Below are positions 6,826-14,273 of a stretch of DNA of 64,000 nucleotides, piece by piece. A model generated the notes under the pieces. That model did no database searches. It saw only the letters and a list, made by a program, of their open reading frames with translations, and was not told the DNA's origin. Within the stretch, counting starts at the first letter, position 1. Every line of letters starts with the position of its first letter. Both the position numbers and the translations under genes were made by a program. This DNA is from Mesorhizobium carmichaelinearum (GTDB taxonomy: Bacteria; Pseudomonadota; Alphaproteobacteria; Rhizobiales; Rhizobiaceae), in contig NZ_FZQR01000007.1 in NCBI RefSeq assembly GCF_900199455.1, positions 248,001 to 312,000 of the forward strand, written 5' to 3'.

Positions 6826-8204
6826 GGCCGGCCCGCGATCTGGATGACATTTCCATCGCCTTGGGCCGGCACCAGCGGAACCACTGCCGCCGCCGCAAGG
6901 TCTTCGAGGCCATCGGCAATCCATCGGCCATAGTGGCGCTCGATCATGGGTACAGACGTGTCGTGCAGTGCAGCGACAAGCCGTATCGGCAGATTTGCCC
7001 TAATGCCGCGCACGATCGAGCTGTGCCGCAGGCTGTAGGGGATCACGGTCGGCATCTTTGCCCTGGCCCGGATCTCCTGCCAAGGGCGCTGCATTTCACT
7101 GGCGAACTGCCATGCGCCACGGCCGGCACGCTGCCACTCTATCGAGCCCTTCACCTGTTCGCTGCGCCACCGCTCCAGTAGGTTTTCATCATTGCCTCGG
7201 CCTGTCGTCGCCGGCAGAAGCGCGTCCAGAACATCTTTGCCCACCGGGTGCGGCGTGCTCGCGATCTTGCCTCCTCTGCCCTTGCGCGAGCTCGGAACCA
7301 TGAGGCGCCCCTGGGTTCGCTGCACATCGCCGACTTTCATCCTGGCGATCTGTGAGAAGCGGGCGCCGGTTGCGGCCAGCACCACGACAAACCGGAACAG
7401 GTCGCCATCCCAATCTTGTTCTGCATCGACTTCGCGAGCGGCGGCAATGATAGCCCCGACCTGACCATCGGAAAGGATCTGATTGTCACGGGCAAGCGGA
7501 ACGGCCTCGTCGCTGTCTAGCTTTTCTGCCTTGAGGCCATGCTTGATGATGGCCGGCAGCGTTGGGTCCAGTCTCTCCCGATGGGCGGCATATGCCCCAT
7601 TGAGCGCCGCCTTGAGGTCGTTGATAAGCCGTTGCTCGGTCGAGCCCTTCAACTCGTCTGGCAGCCCCTTCCGCCATTCCAGCAGGTCGCTTTCCTTCAG
7701 ACCGTGAAGCGCCACGCCTGCCAGCGCCGCGACGGGCAGTGCTTTCTGCTTGCCGCGCTTCTCCTGGCCGAGAATGTACCGGCTAAGCCGCCTGCCGGCG
7801 TCCGAACGTATGGTGCGGCCGGCCCTTCTGCTCTCGCGCGCATCGCGGTCGGCGATGTAGGATTCGACAACCAGGCGCACTGTCAGCACAGGCCCGGCGG
7901 CCTCGGCCTTAGCCTCCCGGCGCGCCTGATCGACGATTTGGCGAGCTCGCGCCTCGGCCTGGAGGAAGGTCAGCAAGCCGTCCGTCGGCTTGTCGTTGAG
8001 GTCATTGGCAGGGCCGACGGGCGCTTGCCTGTAGTTCGCGCCTGGCCCCCAATTGCGCCACCGGGCAAACCAGACACCGCCCCGCTTGCCTTTGCGATAC
8101 CAGACAGCAGCATCGGCATCGAGCCGACGCGCATACTCACCCGGCCCCAGCTTCGAACGGGCATTCGCAGTGGTGATCGGCATTTCCTTCAGGGTCTTCG
8201 CCAT
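6822..8204 (-). CDS. Tyrosine recombinase / integrase
   Basis: A 460-residue site-specific recombinase. The ATG at 8204 is chosen for its upstream GGAGG; the frame extends to 8300 without support. The N-terminal part is an arm-type and core-binding region. The catalytic domain shows Arg282 (ATGARFSQI), Lys308 in SSRKGRGGK, Arg393 in YSLRHSS, His414 (ALHDT) and nucleophile Tyr425 (HYGRW). The usual His three residues before Arg393 is Tyr390 here, a tolerated change in some integrases. It starts close to the tRNA-Glu fragment and would insert and excise the element together with the excisionase-like protein. Confidence 0.95.
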   Translation of the reverse strand: MAKTLKEMPITTANARSKLGPGEYARRLDADAAVWYRKGKRGGVWFARWRNWGPGANYRQAPVGPANDLNDKPTDGLLTFLQAEARARQIVDQARREAKAEAAGPVLTVRLVVESYIADRDARESRRAGRTIRSDAGRRLSRYILGQEKRGKQKALPVAALAGVALHGLKESDLLEWRKGLPDELKGSTEQRLINDLKAALNGAYAAHRERLDPTLPAIIKHGLKAEKLDSDEAVPLARDNQILSDGQVGAIIAAAREVDAEQDWDGDLFRFVVVLAATGARFSQIARMKVGDVQRTQGRLMVPSSRKGRGGKIASTPHPVGKDVLDALLPATTGRGNDENLLERWRSEQVKGSIEWQRAGRGAWQFASEMQRPWQEIRARAKMPTVIPYSLRHSSIVRGIRANLPIRLVAALHDTSVPMIERHYGRWIADGLEDLAAAAVVPLVPAQGDGNVIQIAGRP

Positions 8205-8347
8205 GCCGCGCCTCCGCCGTTTTCGATAACACATCGAATATACGTCGAATATATATCTACGTACAGCGACGAACGGAAAAGAACGAAATGCTTGCGTCAT
8301 CTGGATTTATACGAACGACGGCGGACACTTGAGCTAGGAAAACTCGT

Positions 8348-8393
8348 CCCTCTCACGGCGGGAACAGGGGTTCGATTCCCCTTGGGCGTACCA
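8348..8393 (+). other. attR-like 3' fragment of tRNA-Glu(CTC)
   Basis: The 46 nt contain the last part of a tRNA. There is a 7-nt anticodon loop with CTC (8352-8354), the 3' anticodon strand GGCGG (8357-8361), a five-pair T arm around TTCGATT, and the 3' acceptor strand with encoded CCA (8391-8393). The 5' half is absent: the bases before the loop do not pair properly and no complementary acceptor strand is found upstream. This is the displaced tRNA end expected at the right boundary. Identity with the intact gene should begin near 8348. Confidence 0.8.
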
Positions 8394-8560
8394 GAGATTT
8401 CAAGCACCTGCTAAAACCGTCAAATATGCCTTCCGTGAAGGTCATTTTCGCTTAGCCGCATACGCCCCATTCGGCCGCTGGCTCCGGCCGGCGGGCTTGT
8501 CGTTTTGGGAACCATTTAAGCGCAAGCTAAATGAATCGCGGTGTTTCGAGGAATGAGACG

Positions 8561-8824
8561 ATGAGCAGCGGCCCGGACGATCCGCCAATTGAGCGACGCT
8601 CGCATCTTCGGAGTGCTGTCCTAAAAGACGGGACCATCATCACTGAAGATGCGACCATCCGGTGCTCCGTCAGAAATCAGCACGCTCACGGTGCCGAGCT
8701 ACGAGTGGATCCGGGCGTGGTTATTCCTGACCGGTTCGTTCTTCACGTCCCTGCGGATGACGCTAGATATCGTGCCGTCGTGCGGTGGAGAAAAAACGAG
8801 CGGCTTGGTGTGCAGATCTATTGA
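8561..8824 (+). CDS. PilZ-domain protein
   Basis: An 87-residue single PilZ domain. The ATG at 8561 follows GAGGA by 8 bp and is preferred over ATG 8531. The N-terminal Arg motif RRSHLR (Arg13 to Arg17) is intact. The second c-di-GMP motif, normally D/NxSxxG, reads NQHAHG with His in place of Ser, so nucleotide binding may be weakened. Small PilZ proteins of this type are common in rhizobia. It is the first gene outside the element. Confidence 0.75.
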   Translation: MSSGPDDPPIERRSHLRSAVLKDGTIITEDATIRCSVRNQHAHGAELRVDPGVVIPDRFVLHVPADDARYRAVVRWRKNERLGVQIY

Positions 8825-8900
8825 AACAGGATGCGGAAAGTGGCTGTGTCTAAGAAGACAGCCCTAAACTGTCGGCAAGGATCGTGATCCGGGCTAGGCC

Positions 8901-9113
8901 ATGGGAATACTTCGACCGAGATCTAAGCCAAAAAAGGCTTACCCAAATAGCGATCGGTTCGGCGAGGACGGCCGGCGCATTTACAGTGCCTATGCCGCCG
9001 CAGACGGAAGGCCAGTCAAACGAGGCAAGCGCCGCCGCTTGCCGTTGCTTATCAGCGGAGCGTCGGTAGCCGCCATTGTGGGTCTCTTGATGTACTTGAT
9101 AGGGGCTGGCTAA
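8901..9113 (+). CDS. Small single-pass membrane protein
   Basis: A 70-residue protein with a basic, soluble N-terminal region (SKPKKAYP... KRGKRRR) and one C-terminal membrane segment (about residues 48-68). The positive residues just before the helix predict a cytoplasmic N terminus. The ribosome site is weak. No family is recognised; it lies alone downstream of the PilZ gene. Confidence 0.5.
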   Translation: MGILRPRSKPKKAYPNSDRFGEDGRRIYSAYAAADGRPVKRGKRRRLPLLISGASVAAIVGLLMYLIGAG

Positions 9114-9229
9114 CCAGCCAGCGCATGCCCACCCTTTTCATCAAAGTCTAATGATCGGGACAGCGCACTGGAAAGCACGTGCGGTAACTGTTGATTCAAC
9201 CATTGCTGGTATTCTAGACGAGTGTGGTA

Positions 9230-9327
9230 GCGGCTCCGACAGTGCGGCGGGGGCTGGGTTGCCGGAGCCGCCTGCGCGGTCAGGTTGGGGTTGACCGCGC
9301 TGTTCCAAAATAGGACAGCGCGGTCAA
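9230..9327 (+). ncRNA. Candidate structured RNA (two strong stem-loops)
   Basis: In a 324-bp gap (9114-9437), GCGGCTCCG (9230-9238) pairs with CGGAGCCGC (9263-9271). Then TTGACCGCGCTGT (9291-9303) pairs with ACAGCGCGGTCAA (9315-9327). A third CGCGGTCA near 9275 could pair alternatively with the left arm of the second stem. No T-run follows and no family is recognised. It may be a small RNA, an untranslated leader element or a repeat. Confidence 0.3.
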
Positions 9328-9437
9328 CGATTCGTTAAAATTTCGCGGCCCTAATTAAGTTCACGCTAATGAACAGCAGTTTGCGAGTCGGTGCGATTTC
9401 TGGGAAAAATGAACACATTAGAGCAGGTCTTCGCTCG

Positions 9438-9565
9438 TAGAGCATTTCACCGTTTCATGGAAACGGCGAACCGCTCTAACTCTTTGTTTTGACGCAATTC
9501 CCAAGGGAAAGCGCTACGCGCTTTTCCCGGGAAAACCGCTCACACTTTTCCTGGAATTGCTCTAG
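9438..9565 (+). repeat. Dispersed palindromic repeat, copy 1
   Basis: A full-length copy of a repeat seen six times in this window. It starts TAGAGCATTTCACCGTTTC, has a first hairpin around GAAACGGCGAA..CCGCTCTA, then CTCTTTGTTTTGACGCAATTC, and an inner inverted pair around AAGCGCTACGCGCTT. It ends CTGGAATTGCTCTAG. Its last bases supply the TAG stop of the minus-strand gene at 9562. Confidence 0.85.
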
Positions 9566-9774
9566 GCCTTTTGTTTTGCTGCCCTGTAGTCAGCTTCCCA
9601 CGGCAATTCGTCAAAGTCCGGCTTGAGCCCGCCAGCGCGGTAGGCTTCCTGGGCCATGTAATCGCATTTGGCCTTCTCCAGGATGCAGGCAAAGGGCGGA
9701 TTTCCTGGGCAACGGTAAAGGCCTACTGCTTCCACCTTAGAAATTCCCCGCGAATATCTCAGAATGAATTCCAT
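9562..9774 (-). CDS. Small hypothetical protein ending in the repeat
   Basis: A 70-residue frame with three Cys, two of them in CPGNPPFAC, and a charged C terminus. It has no signal peptide or recognised domain. AGG lies a few bases before the ATG at 9774. Its stop codon lies in the terminal CTAG of the adjacent dispersed repeat, suggesting that the repeat inserted at or replaced the original 3' end. Confidence 0.45.
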   Translation of the reverse strand: MEFILRYSRGISKVEAVGLYRCPGNPPFACILEKAKCDYMAQEAYRAGGLKPDFDELPWEADYRAAKQKA

Positions 9775-10075
9775 GGCTGCCTACGCATGTCGTCCTTCGT
9801 TGTGATGAAGCCCAAGCACTTGGTACCGAGTCCCGGTGCACAGTTGGGTGCGGGCGACAGGCTTGTAAAACCCGATCCCCGAGAAAAGCAATTTGAACAG
9901 GAGCGTCAACCATGTGTCTGGTCGGACTCCCAGCTGTCGATCGTTTCAAGTCGTTCACCTTGCGCGAGGAAGGCGCAAGGATGATGATGACGGCGCTACA
10001 TGGCTTCCTCGATGGTATCGATTGAACAAGACCTGCGCCGACGTCCAAGGGCCTGCCAAGATAGATGTTGCCTTC

Positions 10076-10465
10076 ATGATCGACTCACCCAAGCGTCAGG
10101 ATTCCGATGAGGCCATCGAGCCGGGTTTTCAGGCGATCGAGGCGCGCAGAGTTCCCTTGCCCGTCGGCTACAGACAGGGTGTGATCTCGGCGATCACCGT
10201 ATTGCTCGGATTTTCGCTTCTTTTCCTGCGGTATTGGAATTTCGAAGCTGATGGCGGATGGACGACTGCCTCGATCCTGGCGACGCTGCTGCTCGCGCTG
10301 GCCATCGTCCTGCAGCTCGTTGCACTGTGGCGTTCGCTGCTCCCGCGTGACGACGACGAGCCGGTCTATCAGGTCACGCTGCGCTGGTTCCTCGCGTCGA
10401 TCATCGCTCTTCTTGCGGGCGTGCTGCTGGCCGGGCTGACCGCTTCGCATGTCTTCAATCTTTGA
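10076..10465 (+). CDS. Three-helix inner membrane protein
   Basis: A 129-residue protein from the ATG at 10076. The upstream part of the open frame looks non-coding. After a 38-residue soluble N terminus come three membrane segments, about residues 40-60, 68-90 and 105-127, with DDDEPVY in the second connecting loop. It resembles small uncharacterised rhizobial membrane proteins. No enzymatic motif. The ribosome site is weak, so the start is tentative. Confidence 0.6.
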   Translation: MIDSPKRQDSDEAIEPGFQAIEARRVPLPVGYRQGVISAITVLLGFSLLFLRYWNFEADGGWTTASILATLLLALAIVLQLVALWRSLLPRDDDEPVYQVTLRWFLASIIALLAGVLLAGLTASHVFNL

Positions 10466-10919
10466 TTGGGCCGCGCGACCATCCGCTTTTACGCCGCAAG
10501 GTCGTCCTGTTGACTGCACGGAAAAGCCCCGCCGACCGGGAGTCAAGCGGGGCCCTTGGAGTAGCCGCAAAAGGGGACTGGCTTCGGACTACTCATTGAT
10601 CCGTAGGATCATCTTCAATATGGCCCTCAGGATGAGATGGCGCATCGGCCGAACAGATGAAGGAAACAGCCCCATCCACATTTCGTGGCCATCCTCTCTG
10701 CGCGTAGAGAGGGCCTGGACAACTCTCGGGCACGCACCCGCGCGGATCGCGTTTGGCCGGGAGGGATTGGCGAAGCCCACGAAAACGCCGCGGGTCCGCG
10801 TGCCCCGAATACCCCCAATTTAAGTCAGGCCGTGACGCTTGAAAGCGCAACGATCCCTGTTACTTACGGCGTGGGGTAGCATCCGCGGCAACGTGGATTT
10901 TGGGTTGGGTAGAGTTGGA
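10466..10919. other. Intergenic stretch, no confident gene
   Basis: This 454-bp stretch contains one strong hairpin (10526-10553) and short Arg/Pro-rich frames on both strands (minus 10593-10850 is the longest). None has a ribosome site or a recognisable family. I see no tRNA. It may hold the promoter of the zinc-finger gene at 10920. Confidence 0.4.
10526..10553 (-). terminator. GC-rich hairpin with T-run on the minus strand
   Basis: GCCCCGC (10526-10532) pairs with GCGGGGC (10547-10553). On the minus strand the stem is followed by TTTT, the form of a Rho-independent terminator. On the plus strand it lies 60 bp past the membrane protein stop but lacks a T-run. Which transcript it ends is unclear. 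Confidence 0.5.
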
Positions 10920-11117
10920 ATGGCGTCAGTGAAGATGATTTGCCCGCGCTGCCATGGCGGCGGCAAAGTTTTCGATTGCTCCAGATGGAGTGCGTCGAAG
11001 GGGTATTGCTGCCCGCAAGGAACGCACCAGACCAGTTGCCCGGGCAAGACCGTTACCTGCACCGAGTGCAGTGGCCTGGGAATGCTGGCGGAAGCCGAAC
11101 TCCGGGCCGTCGCCTAG
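10920..11117 (+). CDS. Small DnaJ-type zinc-finger protein
   Basis: A 65-residue protein from the ATG at 10920. It has CPRCHGGGK near residue 8 and CTECSGLG near residue 47, the CxxCxGxG knuckles of the DnaJ cysteine-rich zinc domain, with three more Cys between. There is no J domain, so it is a stand-alone zinc finger. Proteins of this size are widespread in rhizobia without known function. Confidence 0.65.
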   Translation: MASVKMICPRCHGGGKVFDCSRWSASKGYCCPQGTHQTSCPGKTVTCTECSGLGMLAEAELRAVA

Positions 11118-11372
11118 TCGCGGCTTCTGCCGGACGCGGTAAGGCGGCTTTCGCCTTGCAATCTGTCCGCCGTCTCTTGAAAAGATCCTACAAGCTTTTA
11201 GGGCCAAGGGCGGGTCTCCCGTCATGCAATGATAGGACTTGCGGCTTCTGGCGCGGCGGGTCCGATTGCACTAGCATCACGTCATGGATTTCGAGGCAGG
11301 GCTGAAGCGGCGCAGAGAATGCCGGGTGCCAGGCAGATCCTGACGGGCAACGATGCCGCGGGGAGAAGGCCG

Positions 11373-11954
11373 ATGCAGAAACTGCAAGCGCAGGGCGTCC
11401 ACCATATCACGCTGGTCGGCGCCGGCCGCCAGACTTCGATCGATTTCTGGGAAGGCGTGCTCGGCATGCCGTTCATCTTCGAGCAACCCAACCTCGACAA
11501 GGCCAGCGAAAGCCATCTCTATTTCGATCCGGGCGACGGCCGCTTGATCACCGTCTTCACCGATGAGAGCCGCACGCCGCAGAAGCGGCGCACGCCGACC
11601 GATCCGGGCTGCGTCCACCACATCGCCTTTGCGGTGTCGCGTGTCACCTTTCTGCAGGCGGTCGCACGGCTCGATGAGCGCGGCATCAAGCACAGTGGCG
11701 TCAAGGATCGCGGCTTCATGGATTCGATCTATTTCGAGGATCCGCTCGGCCTGCTGATCGAACTCGCCTCCTACCGCTTCGAGCCGCCGGCGGGTTTCAC
11801 CCATGCGGACGTGCTGATGCAGGCGCACAGGCTGCGTGTCGGACGCGGCGATTACAACATCGCCGAGGTGCATCTCGCCGACGCGATCCAGGCGCTTGTC
11901 GAGAGCTCTCGCGCGACCTTGTCGGACGACCGGGCGCCGAAGAATCCATACTGA
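11373..11954 (+). CDS. VOC-family (glyoxalase/dioxygenase fold) protein
   Basis: About 193 residues with two beta-alpha-beta-beta-beta modules. GVHHITLVGAG (residues 7-17) and GCVHHIAFAVS (about 80-90) each carry the metal-ligand His position, and LLIELAS (about 127) supplies the Glu. This suits a metal-dependent VOC enzyme such as a ring-cleaving dioxygenase or lactoylglutathione-lyase relative; the substrate is unknown. GGAGAAGG lies just before the ATG at 11373. It is followed 29 bp later by the GST-like gene, probably as one transcript. Confidence 0.75.
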   Translation: MQKLQAQGVHHITLVGAGRQTSIDFWEGVLGMPFIFEQPNLDKASESHLYFDPGDGRLITVFTDESRTPQKRRTPTDPGCVHHIAFAVSRVTFLQAVARLDERGIKHSGVKDRGFMDSIYFEDPLGLLIELASYRFEPPAGFTHADVLMQAHRLRVGRGDYNIAEVHLADAIQALVESSRATLSDDRAPKNPY

Positions 11955-11983
11955 CGGCCAACAAAAACACAGGGAGGATAACA

Positions 11984-12826
11984 ATGGCAAAGACAGTGAA
12001 AAGCGCGAAGAAACCGGCTGCCAAGGCAACGGCGAAAGTGGCCGCGAAGCCAGCGGTGAAGGCAGCCGCGAAAGCCGTAGCCCAAAAGTCGGCGCCGAAG
12101 ACCGCCAAGGCCAAGCCGGCGAAAAAGCCGGCGCTGAAACTCAGCATGCTGAAGCCGAGCGTCAACAACATGACGGTGCGGGTGTTTGCCCGCGCGGCCG
12201 GGTTCGACGCCGCCGAGACCGACGCCTGGGGTCATACGCGTTCGCCGGAATACATGGCGCGCAATCCGGCGCATCTGACGCCGATGATCGAGGACAAGGG
12301 GTTGCCCAGGGGCGTGCTTTGGGAAAGCTGCGCCATCATGCAGTATCTTGCCAACAAGCACGGGCTGGAGAAATTCTATCCGAAGGCGCCGGCCAAGCGG
12401 GCGATGGTCGACAGCGCCATGTTCTACCTCATCGGCACGCTCTACCCCCTTGTGGCGCGCGCCACCTACCCGGCGCTGGGGTTCCCGCAATATGCCGGCG
12501 AGGTCGGCCACAGCGATGCCCATCCGGACAAGAAGTCGGAAGCACAGAAGGCCGCGATGGCCGCGATCGCCGAGCCGCTGGAGGTCTTCCACAGCTTCTT
12601 CAGGGACGGCAAGCCGTTCATCGGCGGCAAGAACCCGTCGATCGCCGACATAAGGCTGGCGGCGACGCTCGAGTTCCTGGCGGTCATCGACTACGCGCTG
12701 CCCAAATGGGCGAAGGAGTATATGGCGGCAATCGAGAAGAAGCTTGGTAAAGCCTACGCCGAGCCGGCCGGCGACGTGCGTGGCTACATCGCCTATGTGC
12801 GGTCGCAGGCGAAGGCTTCAGCATAA
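11984..12826 (+). CDS. Glutathione S-transferase-like protein with Lys/Ala-rich N-terminal tail
   Basis: A 280-residue protein. Residues 1-50 are a Lys/Ala/Pro tail with repeated PAKK/AAKA motifs like histone H1 or AlgP tails. Residues 52-280 resemble a GST: an N-terminal thioredoxin-like half (ending LTPMIEDKG and WESCAIMQYLA) and a helical C-terminal half (GGKNPSIADIRLAATLEF, the N-capping/ADxx motif). A clean AGGAGG precedes the ATG. The tail could bind DNA or polyphosphate, or add solubility; this is unproven. A strong terminator follows at 12909. Confidence 0.8.
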   Translation: MAKTVKSAKKPAAKATAKVAAKPAVKAAAKAVAQKSAPKTAKAKPAKKPALKLSMLKPSVNNMTVRVFARAAGFDAAETDAWGHTRSPEYMARNPAHLTPMIEDKGLPRGVLWESCAIMQYLANKHGLEKFYPKAPAKRAMVDSAMFYLIGTLYPLVARATYPALGFPQYAGEVGHSDAHPDKKSEAQKAAMAAIAEPLEVFHSFFRDGKPFIGGKNPSIADIRLAATLEFLAVIDYALPKWAKEYMAAIEKKLGKAYAEPAGDVRGYIAYVRSQAKASA

Positions 12827-12908
12827 GGGTTCGTTAACCAAAGCCCTGTCTACTGGCAGGAATTCACCACGCGACCACGGATGTACTGGCGCACGATCGG
12901 TGGAAGGA

Positions 12909-12935
12909 AAGGTCGGCTCCGTGCCGGCCTTTTTG
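12909..12935 (+). terminator. Rho-independent terminator
   Basis: AAGGTCGGC (12909-12917) pairs with GCCGGCCTT (12923-12931), with one G-T pair, and runs into TTTTTGCTTTTT. It ends the VOC-GST transcript. Confidence 0.85.
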
Positions 12936-12986
12936 CTTTTTCGGGCCTCATGCCGGGACATCGCGCGACGGTGACCAGGCAACGCC

Positions 12987-13087
12987 AGAGCATTTCACCG
13001 TTTCACGGAAACGGCGAGCCGCTCTATCTCTTTGTTTTTACGCAATTCCGGACGGAAAACCGCTCACACTTTTCCTGGAATTGCGCC
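12987..13087 (+). repeat. Dispersed palindromic repeat, copy 2
   Basis: It matches copy 1 in both end segments (AGAGCATTTCACCGTTTC and CACTTTTCCTGGAATTGC). It has the shorter middle GGACGGAAAACCGCTC in place of the longer hairpin insert. Confidence 0.85.
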
Positions 13088-13197
13088 AGCGCATCAACTT
13101 TTCGCGTCGGCATATTGTTATCGCCGACGCTGGCTCTAACATCGCTTCCAGCGGATTCGGCGTGGAATGCCGGCCTGGAGTGAGATGAGGGCTTGCG

Positions 13198-13569
13198 ATG
13201 AAATGCGTGGCGGCAACGCTGATGATGGCCGGTGGAATGCTCGCTGGGACGCTTGTCCCGTCACAGGCAGCAGTGCTCAACACGATGGATGATGTCGGGG
13301 ACGCGATCCAGGCGTGCTGGACGCCGCCGGCGGACGCCGGGAATTCGACCGTAACCCTGAGTTTCAGCTTCAAGCGCAACGGCTCGCTGATTGGTCCGCC
13401 ACGGCCAACCGCCGTCAAGGTCGCCGGCGATGACAAGGCGCGGAAGGCATTCATCGACGCGGCCATTGCCGCCGTCAAGAAATGCACGCCCCTGGCTTTT
13501 TCACCGGCTTTGGCGCAGGGCGTTGGCGGCAACGTCTTCACGTTGCAACTGGTTTCTCCGAAGAAATAG
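13198..13569 (+). CDS. Exported protein with TonB/TolA C-terminal-like fold
   Basis: 123 residues with a signal peptide (1-24, ending SQA-A). The mature part has the order VGDAIQACWTPP, VTLSFSFKRNGSLIG, then FIDAAIAAVKKCTPL and FTLQL. This matches the small periplasmic TonB/TolA C-terminal-like domain in rhizobia (paired Cys, GSL strand, alternating helix). A periplasmic protein-interaction role is inferred from that resemblance. AGGG lies 6 bp before the ATG. Confidence 0.65.
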   Translation: MKCVAATLMMAGGMLAGTLVPSQAAVLNTMDDVGDAIQACWTPPADAGNSTVTLSFSFKRNGSLIGPPRPTAVKVAGDDKARKAFIDAAIAAVKKCTPLAFSPALAQGVGGNVFTLQLVSPKK

Positions 13570-13631
13570 CTGTTGCCGCCGACCTTTCAGTGAGAAATGG
13601 CGGCACTTGGCTACATATTCCTGACGTCCAT

Positions 13632-13673
13632 GGGCGAGGGAAAGCTTTCGGAGGGCGAGGGAAAGCTTTCGGA
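13632..13673 (+). repeat. Tandem 21-bp duplication
   Basis: Two exact head-to-tail copies of a 21-bp unit (13632-13652 and 13653-13673), each containing GAAAGCTTTC, a 10-bp palindrome. It lies in a gap between convergent genes and is probably slippage-prone. Confidence 0.9.
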
Positions 13674-13770
13674 CAGATTGCCTGGTAAGGCCTTACGCCT
13701 CCGCCAGGCTGGCTTTCCAGAACCAATTGTTCAATGGCTCAGGCGCCGAACCTCGGCATGCCGTGCCAGG

Positions 13771-13947
13771 TCAGGTGTCTCCGAACACGTAGTCGCTCCA
13801 GGCCGATTCCGGAATCTGTCCGGCCAGATAGCACTCAAGCAACAGGTTTTGCTCGGGATTGAGCGGTCGTGGCGCGCGCTCGTGATCCAGCCCGAGAGAA
13901 TGGAAAAGGTTTCTTGTCAGTTCCGATACCGTGAAGTGGATCGACAT
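13771..13947 (-). CDS. 58-residue conserved-looking small protein
   Basis: The ATG at 13947 has AGGAGA 6 bp upstream; the longer frame to 14100 is Arg-rich and unsupported. The protein is soluble and mildly acidic, with LSPEQN-like LNPEQNLLLECYLAGQIP in the middle. No domain recognised. The 326-bp stretch to its right (13948-14273) is unusually AT-rich near 14100-14220 and shows no gene. Confidence 0.55.
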   Translation of the reverse strand: MSIHFTVSELTRNLFHSLGLDHERAPRPLNPEQNLLLECYLAGQIPESAWSDYVFGDT

Positions 13948-14273
13948 CTGCGTTCTCCTCTGCCCATCAACGCGGCAGTCAGGCAAAGGTTTCAAGGTCA
14001 GGTGCCGGTCAAGCCGGATTGATCGTTCGCCTCGACGGCCCATGGTGCTGCGATTTCGACATCCGCCGGACTGGCCGCGTTGTTTTCCGGTTCGTCTCAA
14101 TCTTGAAATAAAAATGTAATATCGAATTTACAGGAGCCATTCTATTACACTAGAGGAAAGTCTGTTTCAGGCCGTAACTCTTTAAATATTAGGTATAGCT
14201 CATTTAGTTGTAGATTATCCGAGTCGAAAGAACGCGATTCCAGTCCGTCAGCAACAAGGACAACGTCGTCCCG

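Larger units (their letters stand above)
1..8393. mobile_element. Right end of an integrated element (tRNA-Glu associated)
   Basis: A tyrosine recombinase gene (6822-8204) has its start about 145 bp from a 46-nt 3' tRNA-Glu fragment (8348-8393). This is the usual layout of an island or prophage inserted in the 3' end of a tRNA gene. Inside are an excisionase-like HTH protein, a protein with a phage-lysin-like domain, XRE-type control and many short orphan genes. The left end, which should carry the intact tRNA-Glu, lies outside the window. No terminase, capsid or conjugation gene is visible here, so phage, satellite or integrative element cannot be told apart. Confidence 0.75.

Noticed and set aside
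8205..8300. N-terminal extension of the integrase
   Set aside because: The start at 8204 has GGAGG; the extension lies in AT-rich promoter-like DNA.
10593..10850. 85-codon minus frame in the 10466-10919 gap
   Set aside because: No ribosome site, no family, unlikely composition.
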